Positions 27,563 to 36,397 of a DNA stretch of 64,000 nucleotides are shown here, piece by piece. A program made the position numbers and the translations under genes. Source of the stretch: Pelagovum pacificum (GTDB lineage: Bacteria > Pseudomonadota > Alphaproteobacteria > Rhodobacterales > Rhodobacteraceae); contig NZ_CP065915.1 in the NCBI RefSeq assembly GCF_016134045.1, positions 744,001-808,000 on the forward strand. The letters run 5' to 3'. Every line of letters begins with the position of its first letter. The stretch's first letter is position 1. The notes under the pieces are model-generated. The model searched no databases and was not told the DNA's origin. It was given only the letters and a program-made list of their open reading frames with translations.

Positions 27563-28174
27563 GTGCCCGGCCGGTTTTTCCTAACCCGGCCGATGGACGA
27601 GGTCGCCGATTTCCTCGGCGTTCGCGACGTCCCGAACGATCCGCCGCGTCACAACATCCAGCCGGGGCAGGAGGTGCTCACCCTCACCCCCGGCGGTGTC
27701 GAACGGATGCGGTGGGGGCTGATCCCGGTCGGTCGCAAGAACGCGCGTGGCCGTCCGGTGATGGAAACCCTCGTGAACGCGCGCTCTGAGACCGTCTTCG
27801 ACAAGTCGGCCTATGAGGGTGTCCGTCGGGCGATCGTCGCGGTCGACGGCTGGTACGAGTGGACTGGCAAGCCGCGAAACAAGACCGCATGGCGTATCTC
27901 TGCGAAGGACAGCGGGATGCTCGCCTTCGCGGCGATCTACGACGTTTGGACTGCGCCGGGCGGGCTGCAATTGCCTCAACTGGCGACAGTGACGTGTGCG
28001 CCCAATGACGATGTCGCGCCGATCCACGACAGGATGGGCGTGCTGCTGCGGCCTTCCGACTTTGACACGTGGCTGCACGGCGGCGAAGACGCCGCCGCCG
28101 CGCTCATGGCGCCCTGGCCCGACGGTCTGCTGGAGATCGCCGAGGCGGAAGGCGTCGACTGGTCCGGGCCCTGA
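27563..28174 (+). CDS. SRAP-domain protein (YedK/HMCES family) lacking Cys2
   Basis: A 203-residue SRAP domain starting at GTG 27563, one base after the tesA stop. The family shields abasic sites in single-stranded DNA through a thiazolidine crosslink formed by Cys at position 2, the mature N-terminus (Met-Cys-Gly-Arg). Here the start reads Met-Pro-Gly-Arg-Phe: the codon is CCC at 27566-27568. The other site residues are present: Asn72 (LVNARSET), Glu99 (DGWYEW) and His155 (PIHDRMG). Without Cys2 the usual crosslink cannot form, so it may bind DNA without covalent trapping, or use a different chemistry. Confidence 0.88.
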   Translation: MPGRFFLTRPMDEVADFLGVRDVPNDPPRHNIQPGQEVLTLTPGGVERMRWGLIPVGRKNARGRPVMETLVNARSETVFDKSAYEGVRRAIVAVDGWYEWTGKPRNKTAWRISAKDSGMLAFAAIYDVWTAPGGLQLPQLATVTCAPNDDVAPIHDRMGVLLRPSDFDTWLHGGEDAAAALMAPWPDGLLEIAEAEGVDWSGP

Positions 28175-28177
28175 GGC

Positions 28178-28384
28178 TCAGATCAGCTCGAGGTTGACCG
28201 CGCTTTCGCGACCGTCCCGGCCGCTCTGAAGCTCGAAGGACACCTTCTGGTTATCCTTGAGGCCGGTCAGGCCAGAACGCTCCACCGCGCTGATATGCAC
28301 GAAAATGTCCTTGCTCCCGCCATCGGGGGCAATGAACCCGTATCCCTTGGTCGTGTTGAACCATTTGACGGTTCCGGTCGCCAT
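28178..28384 (-). CDS. Cold-shock protein 1
   Basis: A 68-residue single CSD protein with RNP1 KGYGFIAPD and RNP2 DIFVHISAV, which binds single-stranded RNA/DNA as an RNA chaperone. It is about three-quarters identical to the second copy at 30277-30483. A leader of up to about 290 bases lies upstream, as in many csp genes. Confidence 0.94.
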   Translation of the reverse strand: MATGTVKWFNTTKGYGFIAPDGGSKDIFVHISAVERSGLTGLKDNQKVSFELQSGRDGRESAVNLELI

Positions 28385-28452
28385 CGTCTTCTCCGTATCT
28401 TTCCGCTCGCAGGATGCAGCGGGTCGGCTCGTCAGTGCTCGTCGTTCACTGG

Positions 28453-28468
28453 GCCGGGTCGCGGAGAC
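28453..28468 (-). promoter_or_regulatory. Sequence shared by both cold-shock leaders, copy 1
   Basis: GCCGGGTCGCGGAGAC on the plus strand, 69 bases upstream of this csp start; the second csp has the same block with one or two changes at 30564-30579. It lies in the presumed 5' leader or core promoter region of both genes. Confidence 0.4.
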
Positions 28469-28679
28469 AGCAGGTAACCGAGATAACGCGCAGTCAGATT
28501 TTATCGTGGGCACCCTGTTTCGGGCAAGAGTTTTTGCCGGATCGACGTGCGAACGCTCAAGAGGTCATCGTTGCGTCGCCGGTGGCCGACAAGATTGGGC
28601 ACGACGGGGACCAGCCCTTCAATCGCAGAACGGCGTAAGTCACACTCAAGCGGTACCGGAAGAATAGAGGAGCGAGGGT

Positions 28680-28946
28680 ATGTTCAAGTTTCTGTTCGGA
28701 CGAAAATCCGATGTGCCGCAAGTGGTGCGGGAAACTCAGCGAGAGACGATCGAGCGCGCCCTTGGCGAAATCAACGAGATCACGGCGCTGATGGACCCGA
28801 AGCCCAAGTTCGTCGTCGACGGCCAAACCGGCCATCTTGAGCTCGACTTGCCCGATCAGCTGCCGGACGAAGCCTTGGCTTTGCCGTCTCCTGCCGATGA
28901 ACCGGAGACGGACGAGGCGAAACCGGCGAACCCGGTTCCGGCCTGA
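28680..28946 (+). CDS. Small acidic protein, unknown
   Basis: An 88-residue protein with AGGAG at the right spacing before ATG 28680. The N-terminus MFKFLFGRKSDVPQ is followed by a helical part (ETQRETIERALGEINEITALM), then KPKFVVDGQTGHLELDLPDQLPDEA and a Pro/Glu-rich tail. There is no membrane segment or signal. Not assigned to a family. Confidence 0.6.
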   Translation: MFKFLFGRKSDVPQVVRETQRETIERALGEINEITALMDPKPKFVVDGQTGHLELDLPDQLPDEALALPSPADEPETDEAKPANPVPA

Positions 28947-28948
28947 CC

Positions 28949-29056
28949 TCAGATGAGTGCGAAGTCGTCGAAGAGGTGACGCACGGGTTTGCGTGGGCCC
29001 GGCTGGGGAATGCGGAGCTTGGGCTGTTCACGGGCGTCTTGGCGGCGGTGTCTCAT
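28949..29056 (-). CDS. Tiny protein (35 aa), member 1 of a tandem pair
   Basis: ATG at 29056 (minus strand) with AGGA six bases ahead; stop at 28949-28951. The protein is basic at its front (MRHRRQDAREQPKLR) and ends QPGPRKPVRHLFDDFALI. The ending matches that of the tiny gene 125 bp upstream (QPGPKSPKTYRFTDWAAI): shared QPGP, a basic/Pro stretch, F-[DT]-D and a terminal Ala-x-Ile. Two separate short frames sharing a C-terminal pattern, each with a ribosome site, argues against chance. Function unknown. Confidence 0.5.
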   Translation of the reverse strand: MRHRRQDAREQPKLRIPQPGPRKPVRHLFDDFALI

Positions 29057-29180
29057 TTTCGGTCCTGGTCAATTCTGCGTTGCGTCTTGCGGGGTCAACG
29101 GCATGTTCAGGGTCTGGTTCCAACCCGGTTTGCAACCGCGATCGCCCTTGTTTCATTCTGAAATGTGCAGCGTGAGCAGC

Positions 29181-29285
29181 TCAGATCGCGGCCCAGTCGG
29201 TGAAGCGGTAGGTCTTCGGACTCTTCGGTCCCGGCTGGCGAGTGACGGGTGCAGGTTGCGGGGCGGGTTGTGCGTGGTGTGTCAT
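29181..29285 (-). CDS. Tiny protein (34 aa), member 2 of a tandem pair
   Basis: ATG at 29285 (minus strand) with GGAGG nine bases upstream; stop at 29181-29183. The front is Pro/Gln/Ala-rich (MTHHAQPAPQPAPVTR) and the end is QPGPKSPKTYRFTDWAAI, resembling the downstream tiny gene at 28949-29056. The conserved ends and the good ribosome site make it a likely gene. It is too short for any domain; it could be a peptide that acts through its C-terminus. Confidence 0.5.
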   Translation of the reverse strand: MTHHAQPAPQPAPVTRQPGPKSPKTYRFTDWAAI

Positions 29286-29510
29286 GGGTCGGGTCCTCCG
29301 GTGTGATGCCAAGAGGATGGGGACGATCGGCCCTGACAGACAAAGTCGCGCCGTTGAAAGCGGAGAACCAGCCGCTGCTATCCGATGACATCGTGCGAAA
29401 TCAAACAGTTGCGACGTCGGCGGGAACTGCCGTCGGGCATCGTTGGTTCGCTCCGGGATGGCAGATGCGTCGCCTGCCCGATCCGCGCGGCGTTACGGAT
29501 GGAGAAAGAC

Positions 29511-29696
29511 ATGTCCCTGAAGAGAGTCGCGAAGACCGCCCTCAAGACCTATGCCCGGAACAGCCGTCGCAGCGGCCCCGTCAACCGTACGTCGACTGTG
29601 GGTCACAGCCCGGGGACCTATCGCCCGGGTTCGACCAAACAGAAGGCGGCACGGACCGCCGTTCGCGAAGTCGGCAAGGCGTTGCGGCGCTTTTGA
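29511..29696 (+). CDS. Small strongly basic protein (61 aa)
   Basis: ATG 29511 preceded by GGAGAAAG. The sequence is rich in Arg, Lys, Ser and Thr (MSLKRVAKTALKTYARN, RTSTVGHSPGTYRPG, TAVREVGKALRRF) with no acidic patches, so it should bind nucleic acid or membrane. A clear terminator follows. No family recognised. Confidence 0.6.
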   Translation: MSLKRVAKTALKTYARNSRRSGPVNRTSTVGHSPGTYRPGSTKQKAARTAVREVGKALRRF

Positions 29697-29720
29697 CGGC
29701 GCAAACTGACCGGCCGAAGT

Positions 29721-29745
29721 GGCGCGTCCGTTGGGCGCGCCTTTT
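29721..29745. terminator. Terminator between the basic protein and the RbsD/FucU gene
   Basis: Stem GGCGCG/CGCGCC (29721-29726 with 29736-29741), 9-base loop, TTTT at 29742-29745. The genes on either side are convergent. Confidence 0.7.
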
Positions 29746-29754
29746 CTCTTGGCA

Positions 29755-30183
29755 TCAGCCGATGACGCCCTTCTTGAGGATGATGTTCCCGTACAGCCGG
29801 GTTTCGCCGGTCTGGACGATCACGAAGGCCTCGGACGCGCGCTGATAGAAATCGAACCGTTCGAGAGAGGCGATCGGAGCGGGGTGATCCGCCGTCTCAT
29901 CGATGATCTTCTGAAACTCACCGAAAATCGGCGGCGCCTCGTCCGGCTTGCCGACGACCTGCATCGTGAGCGCGGGGTCGGGGACGAAATTGTCGAGCGG
30001 CATAAGAGAGAGGACCGCCTGCAAAACATCGGTTGCGTCCAGTCCGTCCAGCCGGATGGCTGTCGGTCCCAGAGACGAGGCCGGGAAGTTCGCATCGCCG
30101 AGCACGATGTCGTCGCCATGCCCCATCGCGGCAAGCGCGTGCAGCAGGTCGGGCGAGAGAATTGGTGGAATGTTTCGCAGCAT
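29755..30183 (-). CDS. RbsD/FucU sugar mutarotase family protein
   Basis: A 142-residue protein with the conserved N-terminus SPDLLHALAAMGHGDDIVLGDANFPASS (catalytic His in MGHGD) and C-terminal ETRLYGNIILKKGVI. Family members interconvert anomers of ribose or fucose. The NIILKKGVI ending is more like FucU. No sugar transporter is adjacent. Confidence 0.88.
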   Translation of the reverse strand: MLRNIPPILSPDLLHALAAMGHGDDIVLGDANFPASSLGPTAIRLDGLDATDVLQAVLSLMPLDNFVPDPALTMQVVGKPDEAPPIFGEFQKIIDETADHPAPIASLERFDFYQRASEAFVIVQTGETRLYGNIILKKGVIG

Positions 30184-30276
30184 TGGAGCCCCTCGGAGAA
30201 TGTCTCGGACACTCTATCCGGTTGGGATCAGCTTGCGTAGGGGGTGGCGCGCCGGAACACCGGCGCGCCGATCGCC

Positions 30277-30483
30277 TCAGGCGAGAGCGAGGTTCGTCGC
30301 GCTCGAACGGCCGTCGCGGCCGGATTCGATGTCGAACGTCACTTTCTGGTCGTCACGCAGGCCGGTCAGGCCAGAACGCTCGACGGCGGAGATGTGCACG
30401 AACACGTCCTTGCCGCCTTCGTCAGGAGCGATGAAGCCGAAACCTTTGGTTGCGTTGAACCATTTCACGGTGCCAGTGGCCAT
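30277..30483 (-). CDS. Cold-shock protein 2
   Basis: A 68-residue cold-shock domain protein with RNP1 KGFGFIAPD and RNP2 DVFVHISAV, a paralogue of 28178-28384. The frame continues upstream, but ATG 30483 gives the invariant [10 protein letters not shown]. The leader contains the block shared with copy 1. Confidence 0.94.
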   Translation of the reverse strand: MATGTVKWFNATKGFGFIAPDEGGKDVFVHISAVERSGLTGLRDDQKVTFDIESGRDGRSSATNLALA

Positions 30484-30563
30484 GTGAAGATTCCTTCCGT
30501 TTTGTCTTGCTGCCCGCAACATGCGGCAGCCCGGCTCGGTCACGTCTGGTTCGAAAACTGTGA

Positions 30564-30579
30564 GCCGGGTCGCGGAAAA
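30564..30579 (-). promoter_or_regulatory. Sequence shared by both cold-shock leaders, copy 2
   Basis: GCCGGGTCGCGGAAAA on the plus strand, 81 bases upstream of csp 2; matches 28453-28468. It may be a promoter part or a leader element. Confidence 0.4.
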
Positions 30580-30723
30580 CAGAAGGGTCGAAGAGAAGAT
30601 CGGTCGCAGCCATCTCTATGCGCTCTTTTGTGAGTCGTTGCAAGCGGCGCAGTTCTCAGGATCATGTGACCGCGCAACAGTCGACTTCAGGAATTCTTAA
30701 GGTCGATCGGTTTGTCTGTCGGC

Positions 30724-31233
30724 ATGAGAGCGCATGTCCAGTCGGCCCCCGCGACGTTCCGTTTCTGCACCCTCTCCCTTTCGAGGGAGGGGGACAGGCT
30801 GCTGATCGAACACCTCGATCTGTTCCGGGCGAGCTACTGGGACGAGGTTCGGCGCCGGCCCCTCGTCACTGACTGCATCGTCGTGCTTCCCGACCACCTC
30901 CATGCGATCTGGTCGTCGGCCGGGTCGGTGAAGTACACGGCCGGGCGCTGGTCCCGCATCAAGGCCGGCTTCACCCGACGCCTGAAATCCCGGACAGGTG
31001 TCCGCGAAAGCCCGTGGATGCCGGGGGTTCTGCAACATCGTATCCGCAGTCTGCCCGACCTCGAGGCGCACCGCCGGCTGATCTGGACCAATCCGGTGCG
31101 CCACAATCTTGTCCCCCGGCCGGAGGACTGGCTGGTGACATCGCTCCACCGCGACCTGAGGGAAGGGCGAGTGGATGATGCCTGGATGGTCGCATTGGGC
31201 GCCGGACCTGCCGAGGAACCAAGGCCCGGTTGA
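30724..31233 (+). CDS. RAYT (REP-associated transposase) with Leu at the catalytic Tyr position
   Basis: A 169-residue Y1_Tnp/HUH-type protein. The HxH metal motif is present in [11 protein letters not shown] (His58, His60), followed by W..IK..FTRR and HRIRSLPDLEAHRRLIWTNPVRHNLV. In the E. coli relative the nucleophile is Tyr115 in HHVDYIYINPVKHG; here the aligned residue is Leu119 (HRRLIWTNPVRHN). It should therefore not be able to cut and join DNA by the normal route. A TTG at 30712 is an alternative start. Copy 2 at 31535 keeps the tyrosine. Confidence 0.82.
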   Translation: MRAHVQSAPATFRFCTLSLSREGDRLLIEHLDLFRASYWDEVRRRPLVTDCIVVLPDHLHAIWSSAGSVKYTAGRWSRIKAGFTRRLKSRTGVRESPWMPGVLQHRIRSLPDLEAHRRLIWTNPVRHNLVPRPEDWLVTSLHRDLREGRVDDAWMVALGAGPAEEPRPG

Positions 31234-31235
31234 GC

Positions 31236-31385
31236 TCAGGCATGCCGACCCGTCATCAGGCCGCTTGCGATGATGAGAGCGAGCACACCGTAGAAGGCGA
31301 GCGCGGTAGCGACACCGGCACCAGAAAACAAGGTGAGAGAGGCGGCGAACAATGCGCCGTTAAGTCCGATCAGGGTGCGTGCCAC
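31236..31385 (-). CDS. Small membrane protein (49 aa)
   Basis: GTG start at 31385 (minus strand) with an excellent GGAGGT five bases before it; stop at 31236-31238. The peptide has two hydrophobic segments (IGLNGALFAASLTLFSGAGV and ALAFYGVLALIIASGL) ending TGRHA, so a small integral membrane protein with two close spans or one long hairpin. It lies between the two RAYT genes on the opposite strand. No known family. Confidence 0.6.
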   Translation of the reverse strand: MARTLIGLNGALFAASLTLFSGAGVATALAFYGVLALIIASGLMTGRHA

Positions 31386-31534
31386 GAGTAACCTCCGTTC
31401 TGGCTGACCAGAGGCATTTTGGCGAACGGGCTTTAACCGTCGGTCAGCAAAGCCGGGTCATTTGAAGGCGATACCGCGTGACATCGTGGCAATCGTGAAC
31501 CTGCCCTTAACCCCGACTGCCTTATTCCAGCTTC

Positions 31535-32105
31535 ATGACTTCGTACCGACGGCTGCGCGTCCCGGGCGGCACATATTTCTTCACGGTCTGCGCGGTCGGG
31601 GAGGGATCGACGATCCTCACCGATCATGTGGACCTTCTGAGGCGAGCCTGGTCCGATACCTGTCGGGACAAACCGTTCAGGACAATCGCCGCGGTGGTCC
31701 TGCCGGATCATCTGCATGCGATCTGGACGCTGCCGGCGGGCGACTCCGACTTCTCCAACCGATGGGGCATGCTCAAGGCACGTTTCACGCGGCGGTATAG
31801 GGCGCGAATGGGCTATGCCCCGATACCTCGATCCATGTCGAAGGCTCGCAAAGCCGAAGCCGGGGTCTGGCAGCGCCGCTTCTGGGAGCATCATATCCGA
31901 GATGCGGCGGACCTCCGTGCGCATCGGGAGTATTGCTGGGCCGATCCCGTCCGGCATGGACTCGTCGCGCAGCCGGCGGACTGGGCGTTGTCATCCCTGC
32001 AGCGGGAGGTCCGAGCGGGCCGGATCGGGGCAGACTGGCGACCGGCGAGTCTCGAGGGTCCGGGTAGGATGGGTGAACCACCCATCCTACGAGACTCACA
32101 TCACC

Positions 32106-32116
<11 letters not shown>
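31535..32116 (+). CDS. RAYT (REP-associated tyrosine transposase), intact motif
   Basis: A 193-residue HUH-type enzyme: [18 protein letters not shown] start, HxH motif in [14 protein letters not shown] (His59, His61), [19 protein letters not shown], and the nucleophile Tyr133 in [13 protein letters not shown]. RAYTs cut and move REP palindromes. The last ~20 codons are written across a perfect REP-like palindrome (32069-32095), so the gene runs into its likely substrate. It overlaps the 3' end of convergent ettA by 11 bp. Confidence 0.88.
32069..32095. repeat. REP-like palindrome at the RAYT 3' end
   Basis: GTAGGATGGGTG, three bases, then its exact reverse complement CACCCATCCTAC: a 12-bp perfect inverted repeat inside the end of the RAYT gene and 11 bp from the ettA stop. 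The GGATGGGT arm is typical of RAYT-linked REPs, and a related palindrome occurs at 52529-52551. Confidence 0.75.
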
Positions 32117-33761
<1,645 letters not shown>

Positions 33762-33879
33762 GATCGTCGGTCCTCCGGGGAATGGTTTTCGCGCGATCTA
33801 CAGTCTGGCCGGGGCGGGTGCAATCGAGGAGGCGCGATCGCCTCAACTTCACCACGGGCGAAGTTTTTCCGGAACTCTG

Positions 33880-35004
33880 ATGACGATCCCGTGTTTGTCA
33901 CCTGACATGGCGGACGATATCAACGGGACACAGTACGACGAACGTACGAAAGAGCTGCGGGCGATCCGCCGCCTTATCGGGGCGATGTTCATCATCGCGC
34001 TGTTCGGCACACTCTACTTCGCCCGTGCCCTGCTGTTTCCCATCGTTCTCGGGTTGCTGATTGCGCTGACCCTGCGGCCCGTGGCGCGCAGCTTTTCGAG
34101 GATCGGAATTCCCCTCATCGTTTCAGGCGTTTCGCTGATCGCGGCCTTCTCGGTCCTCGTCGGCGGCGCGATCTATTTCGCCAGCGGCCCGGTCGGTCGA
34201 TTGGTGAGCCGGGCGCCGGAGATCGGTCAGGACCTGCAGTTCAAGCTGCGTCACCTGCTGCAGTCGGTCGACGACGTGCAGGAGGCGTCCGAGCAGGTCG
34301 AGAACATGACCACCGGCGGCGACGGCGTGCAGCAGGTCGTGCTGGAGCAGGGTGGCTTGCTGTCCAACGTCGTAGGATCACTCGCCAGTGCGGGCACGTC
34401 GCTCGCCGTGGCGACGGTGCTGGCGATGTTCTTCCTCGCTTCCGGCGACTTCTTCCAGCAACGCGTGGTCGAAGTGTCCCGCCGCCTTCAGGACAAGAAG
34501 CGCGCGCTGATCATCGTGCGCGACGTCGAGCGTCAGATTTCCCGCTACCTCGCCGCGATCACGATCATCAACGCCGGCCTCGGCGTGTGCATCTGGCTGG
34601 CGCTCTGGCTGATCGGACTGCCCAACGCACACTTCTGGGGCATCGCCGCCTTCCTGTTGAATTTCCTGCCCTTTATCGGTGCGATGATCGGCGTCGTCGG
34701 GGTCGCGATGGTGTCTGTCGTGACGTTCGACTCGATCGGCTACGCGGCGCTTTGCCCGGCCGCCTACCTTGCGCTTACCGCGCTCGAGGGGAACGTGGTC
34801 ACGCCCTCGCTTCTGGGCCGTCACCTTGCCATCAACGTGACGGCCGTCTTCCTGACGGTCACGCTCTGGGTATGGCTCTGGGGAATCGCGGGGGCCTTCC
34901 TCGCCGTGCCCGTGCTGGTGATCCTCAAGGTCCTGTGCGACCATGTGCCGGCGATGAATTCCTTCGGCCTGTTCCTTGGCTCTGGCGAGTCCAAGCGAGG
35001 TTGA
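33880..35004 (+). CDS. AI-2E family (PerM) transporter
   Basis: A protein of about 374 residues with around eight membrane segments: an N-terminal FIIALFGTLYFARALLFPIVLGLLIALTLRPV block, a soluble loop (about 110-190) and a C-terminal cluster including AAFLLNFLPFIGAMIGVV. Family members are permeases or Na+/H+ exchangers; no substrate can be read. ATG 33880 has GGAA upstream; ATG 33907 is a possible alternative. Confidence 0.87.
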   Translation: MTIPCLSPDMADDINGTQYDERTKELRAIRRLIGAMFIIALFGTLYFARALLFPIVLGLLIALTLRPVARSFSRIGIPLIVSGVSLIAAFSVLVGGAIYFASGPVGRLVSRAPEIGQDLQFKLRHLLQSVDDVQEASEQVENMTTGGDGVQQVVLEQGGLLSNVVGSLASAGTSLAVATVLAMFFLASGDFFQQRVVEVSRRLQDKKRALIIVRDVERQISRYLAAITIINAGLGVCIWLALWLIGLPNAHFWGIAAFLLNFLPFIGAMIGVVGVAMVSVVTFDSIGYAALCPAAYLALTALEGNVVTPSLLGRHLAINVTAVFLTVTLWVWLWGIAGAFLAVPVLVILKVLCDHVPAMNSFGLFLGSGESKRG

Positions 35005-35066
35005 AGGTGAATTGCGGGGACAGGCCCTGCGACAGGCAAAGCATTGTTTTTAGGGCCTCGTCCGCA

Positions 35067-35189
35067 ATAATCCGTCGGAAGGCGGCCATGGTCGGGCAGG
35101 TCACCGCCGCTGGACAGGCGCTGAGCAAAGAGGCCGCCGAGCTGTGCGAGTTGATGGCGTAGTTTCACCTGTCGGCTGAAGATGATGAT
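35067..35189 (+). pseudogene. Decayed 3' end of a methyl-accepting chemotaxis protein
   Basis: The frame around 35079-35162 reads RKAAMVGQVTAAGQALSKEA then AELCELMA and a TAG at 35160-35162, continuing FHLSAEDDD. Chemotaxis receptors end with a helix of the form NAAMVEQ.TAA...L..EA..L..LV..F.L, so this is a good match to the last signalling helix, with the stop where the tail should continue. Nothing of the receptor's upstream part remains, so it is a remnant of about 40 codons. Confidence 0.5.
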
Positions 35190-35310
35190 CCCGCTATTGT
35201 CGAGCCGCTTCACGTCGGCGCCCGCCCCGACCCGCGCACTGCCGCCATCGGCGCTCCCCATCACCGCCTTCCGCCGTTTGACATTTCCTGGCGGGACGTC
35301 TCTTATCCCC

Positions 35311-35321
35311 TAAAACGTTTA
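35311..35321. promoter_or_regulatory. Candidate LacI-type operator
   Basis: TAAAACGTTTA, an imperfect palindrome centred on the CpG, 48 bp before the aldo/keto reductase start. LacI-family regulators of sugar genes often bind AAACGTTT-centred sites, and the operon downstream handles sugars. No regulator gene is in the window. Confidence 0.35.
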
Positions 35322-35368
35322 CGACCGCCATCAATCATGGCGGGACGACCTTTGGGAGGAGACCGAAG

Positions 35369-36397
35369 ATGAGCTATCACGCGGCAGAAGATCGCTATGA
35401 GAAGATGGTCTACCGGCGCTGCGGCGCCAGCGGACTGAAACTGCCGGCCATCAGCCTCGGGCTGTGGCACAATTTCGGGCACGATTTCCCGCACCAGACG
35501 AAGCGCGAGATCTGCCTGACCGCGTTCGACCACGGCATCACGCACTTCGACCTCGCCAACAATTATGGCCCGCCCCCGGGCAGCGCCGAACATGCGTTCG
35601 GCTCCATCATGGCCGAGGACCTGAAGCCCTACCGCGACGAGCTCATCATCTCTTCCAAGGCCGGCTACGACATGTGGCCCGGGCCCTACGGTGAATGGGG
35701 CAGCCGCAAGTACCTGATCGCCTCCTGCGACCAGTCGCTGAAGCGGATGGGCCTCGACTATGTCGATATCTTCTACTCTCACCGTTTCGACCCCGACACG
35801 CCGCTGGAAGAAACGATGGGCGCGCTCGATTACATCGTGCGCTCGGGCCGTGCGCTTTATGTCGGGATCAGCTCCTACAACAGCGACCGCACGCGCGAGG
35901 CGGCAGCGATCCTGAAGGACCTCGGCACGCCCTGCCTGATCCACCAGCCGGCCTACAACATGCTGAACCGCTGGGTCGAGCGTGACGGGCTGAAGGAAAC
36001 GCTGACCGAGCTCGGCATCGGCTCCATCGCCTTCACGCCGCTCGCCCAGGGCATGCTGACGAAGAAGTATCTCGGCGGCATTCCCGACGACAGCCGCGCC
36101 AGCCAGAACAAGTCGCTCAATCCGTCGATGCTGTCCGAGCGTGCGGTCGAGAACATCCGCAAGCTCAACGAGATCGCCGAGAACCGCGGCCAGACGCTCG
36201 CCCAGATGGCGATCGCATGGGTGCTGCGCGAAGGGGGGATCACCTCCGCCCTGATCGGGGCGTCGCGGCCAAGCCAGGTGATCGACTGCGTCGGCGCCGT
36301 CGGCAACCTCGAGTTCAGCGCCGAAGAGATCGCGCAGATCGACGAGTATGCCGACGAGGAGAAGATCAACCTCTGGGCGCGCTCCTCGGATGCCTGA
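35369..36397 (+). CDS. Aldo/keto reductase, YghZ (glyceraldehyde-3-P reductase) type
   Basis: A 342-residue AKR with Asp in THFDLANNYGPPPGSAE, catalytic Tyr in NNYG, Lys in IISSKAGYDMWPGPYG, His in YSHRFDPDTP, and the NADPH site ALIGASRPSQV. It matches the AKR14/YghZ subgroup, which reduces small aldehydes such as L-glyceraldehyde 3-phosphate and methylglyoxal. It heads a sugar-use run with a GH43 enzyme; AGGAGA lies 10 bp upstream of the ATG. Confidence 0.9.
   Translation: MSYHAAEDRYEKMVYRRCGASGLKLPAISLGLWHNFGHDFPHQTKREICLTAFDHGITHFDLANNYGPPPGSAEHAFGSIMAEDLKPYRDELIISSKAGYDMWPGPYGEWGSRKYLIASCDQSLKRMGLDYVDIFYSHRFDPDTPLEETMGALDYIVRSGRALYVGISSYNSDRTREAAAILKDLGTPCLIHQPAYNMLNRWVERDGLKETLTELGIGSIAFTPLAQGMLTKKYLGGIPDDSRASQNKSLNPSMLSERAVENIRKLNEIAENRGQTLAQMAIAWVLREGGITSALIGASRPSQVIDCVGAVGNLEFSAEEIAQIDEYADEEKINLWARSSDA

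Noticed and set aside
29249..29845. 198-codon plus-strand frame
   Set aside because: Overlaps the tiny gene, basic protein and RbsD gene in another frame; no ribosome site and unlikely composition.
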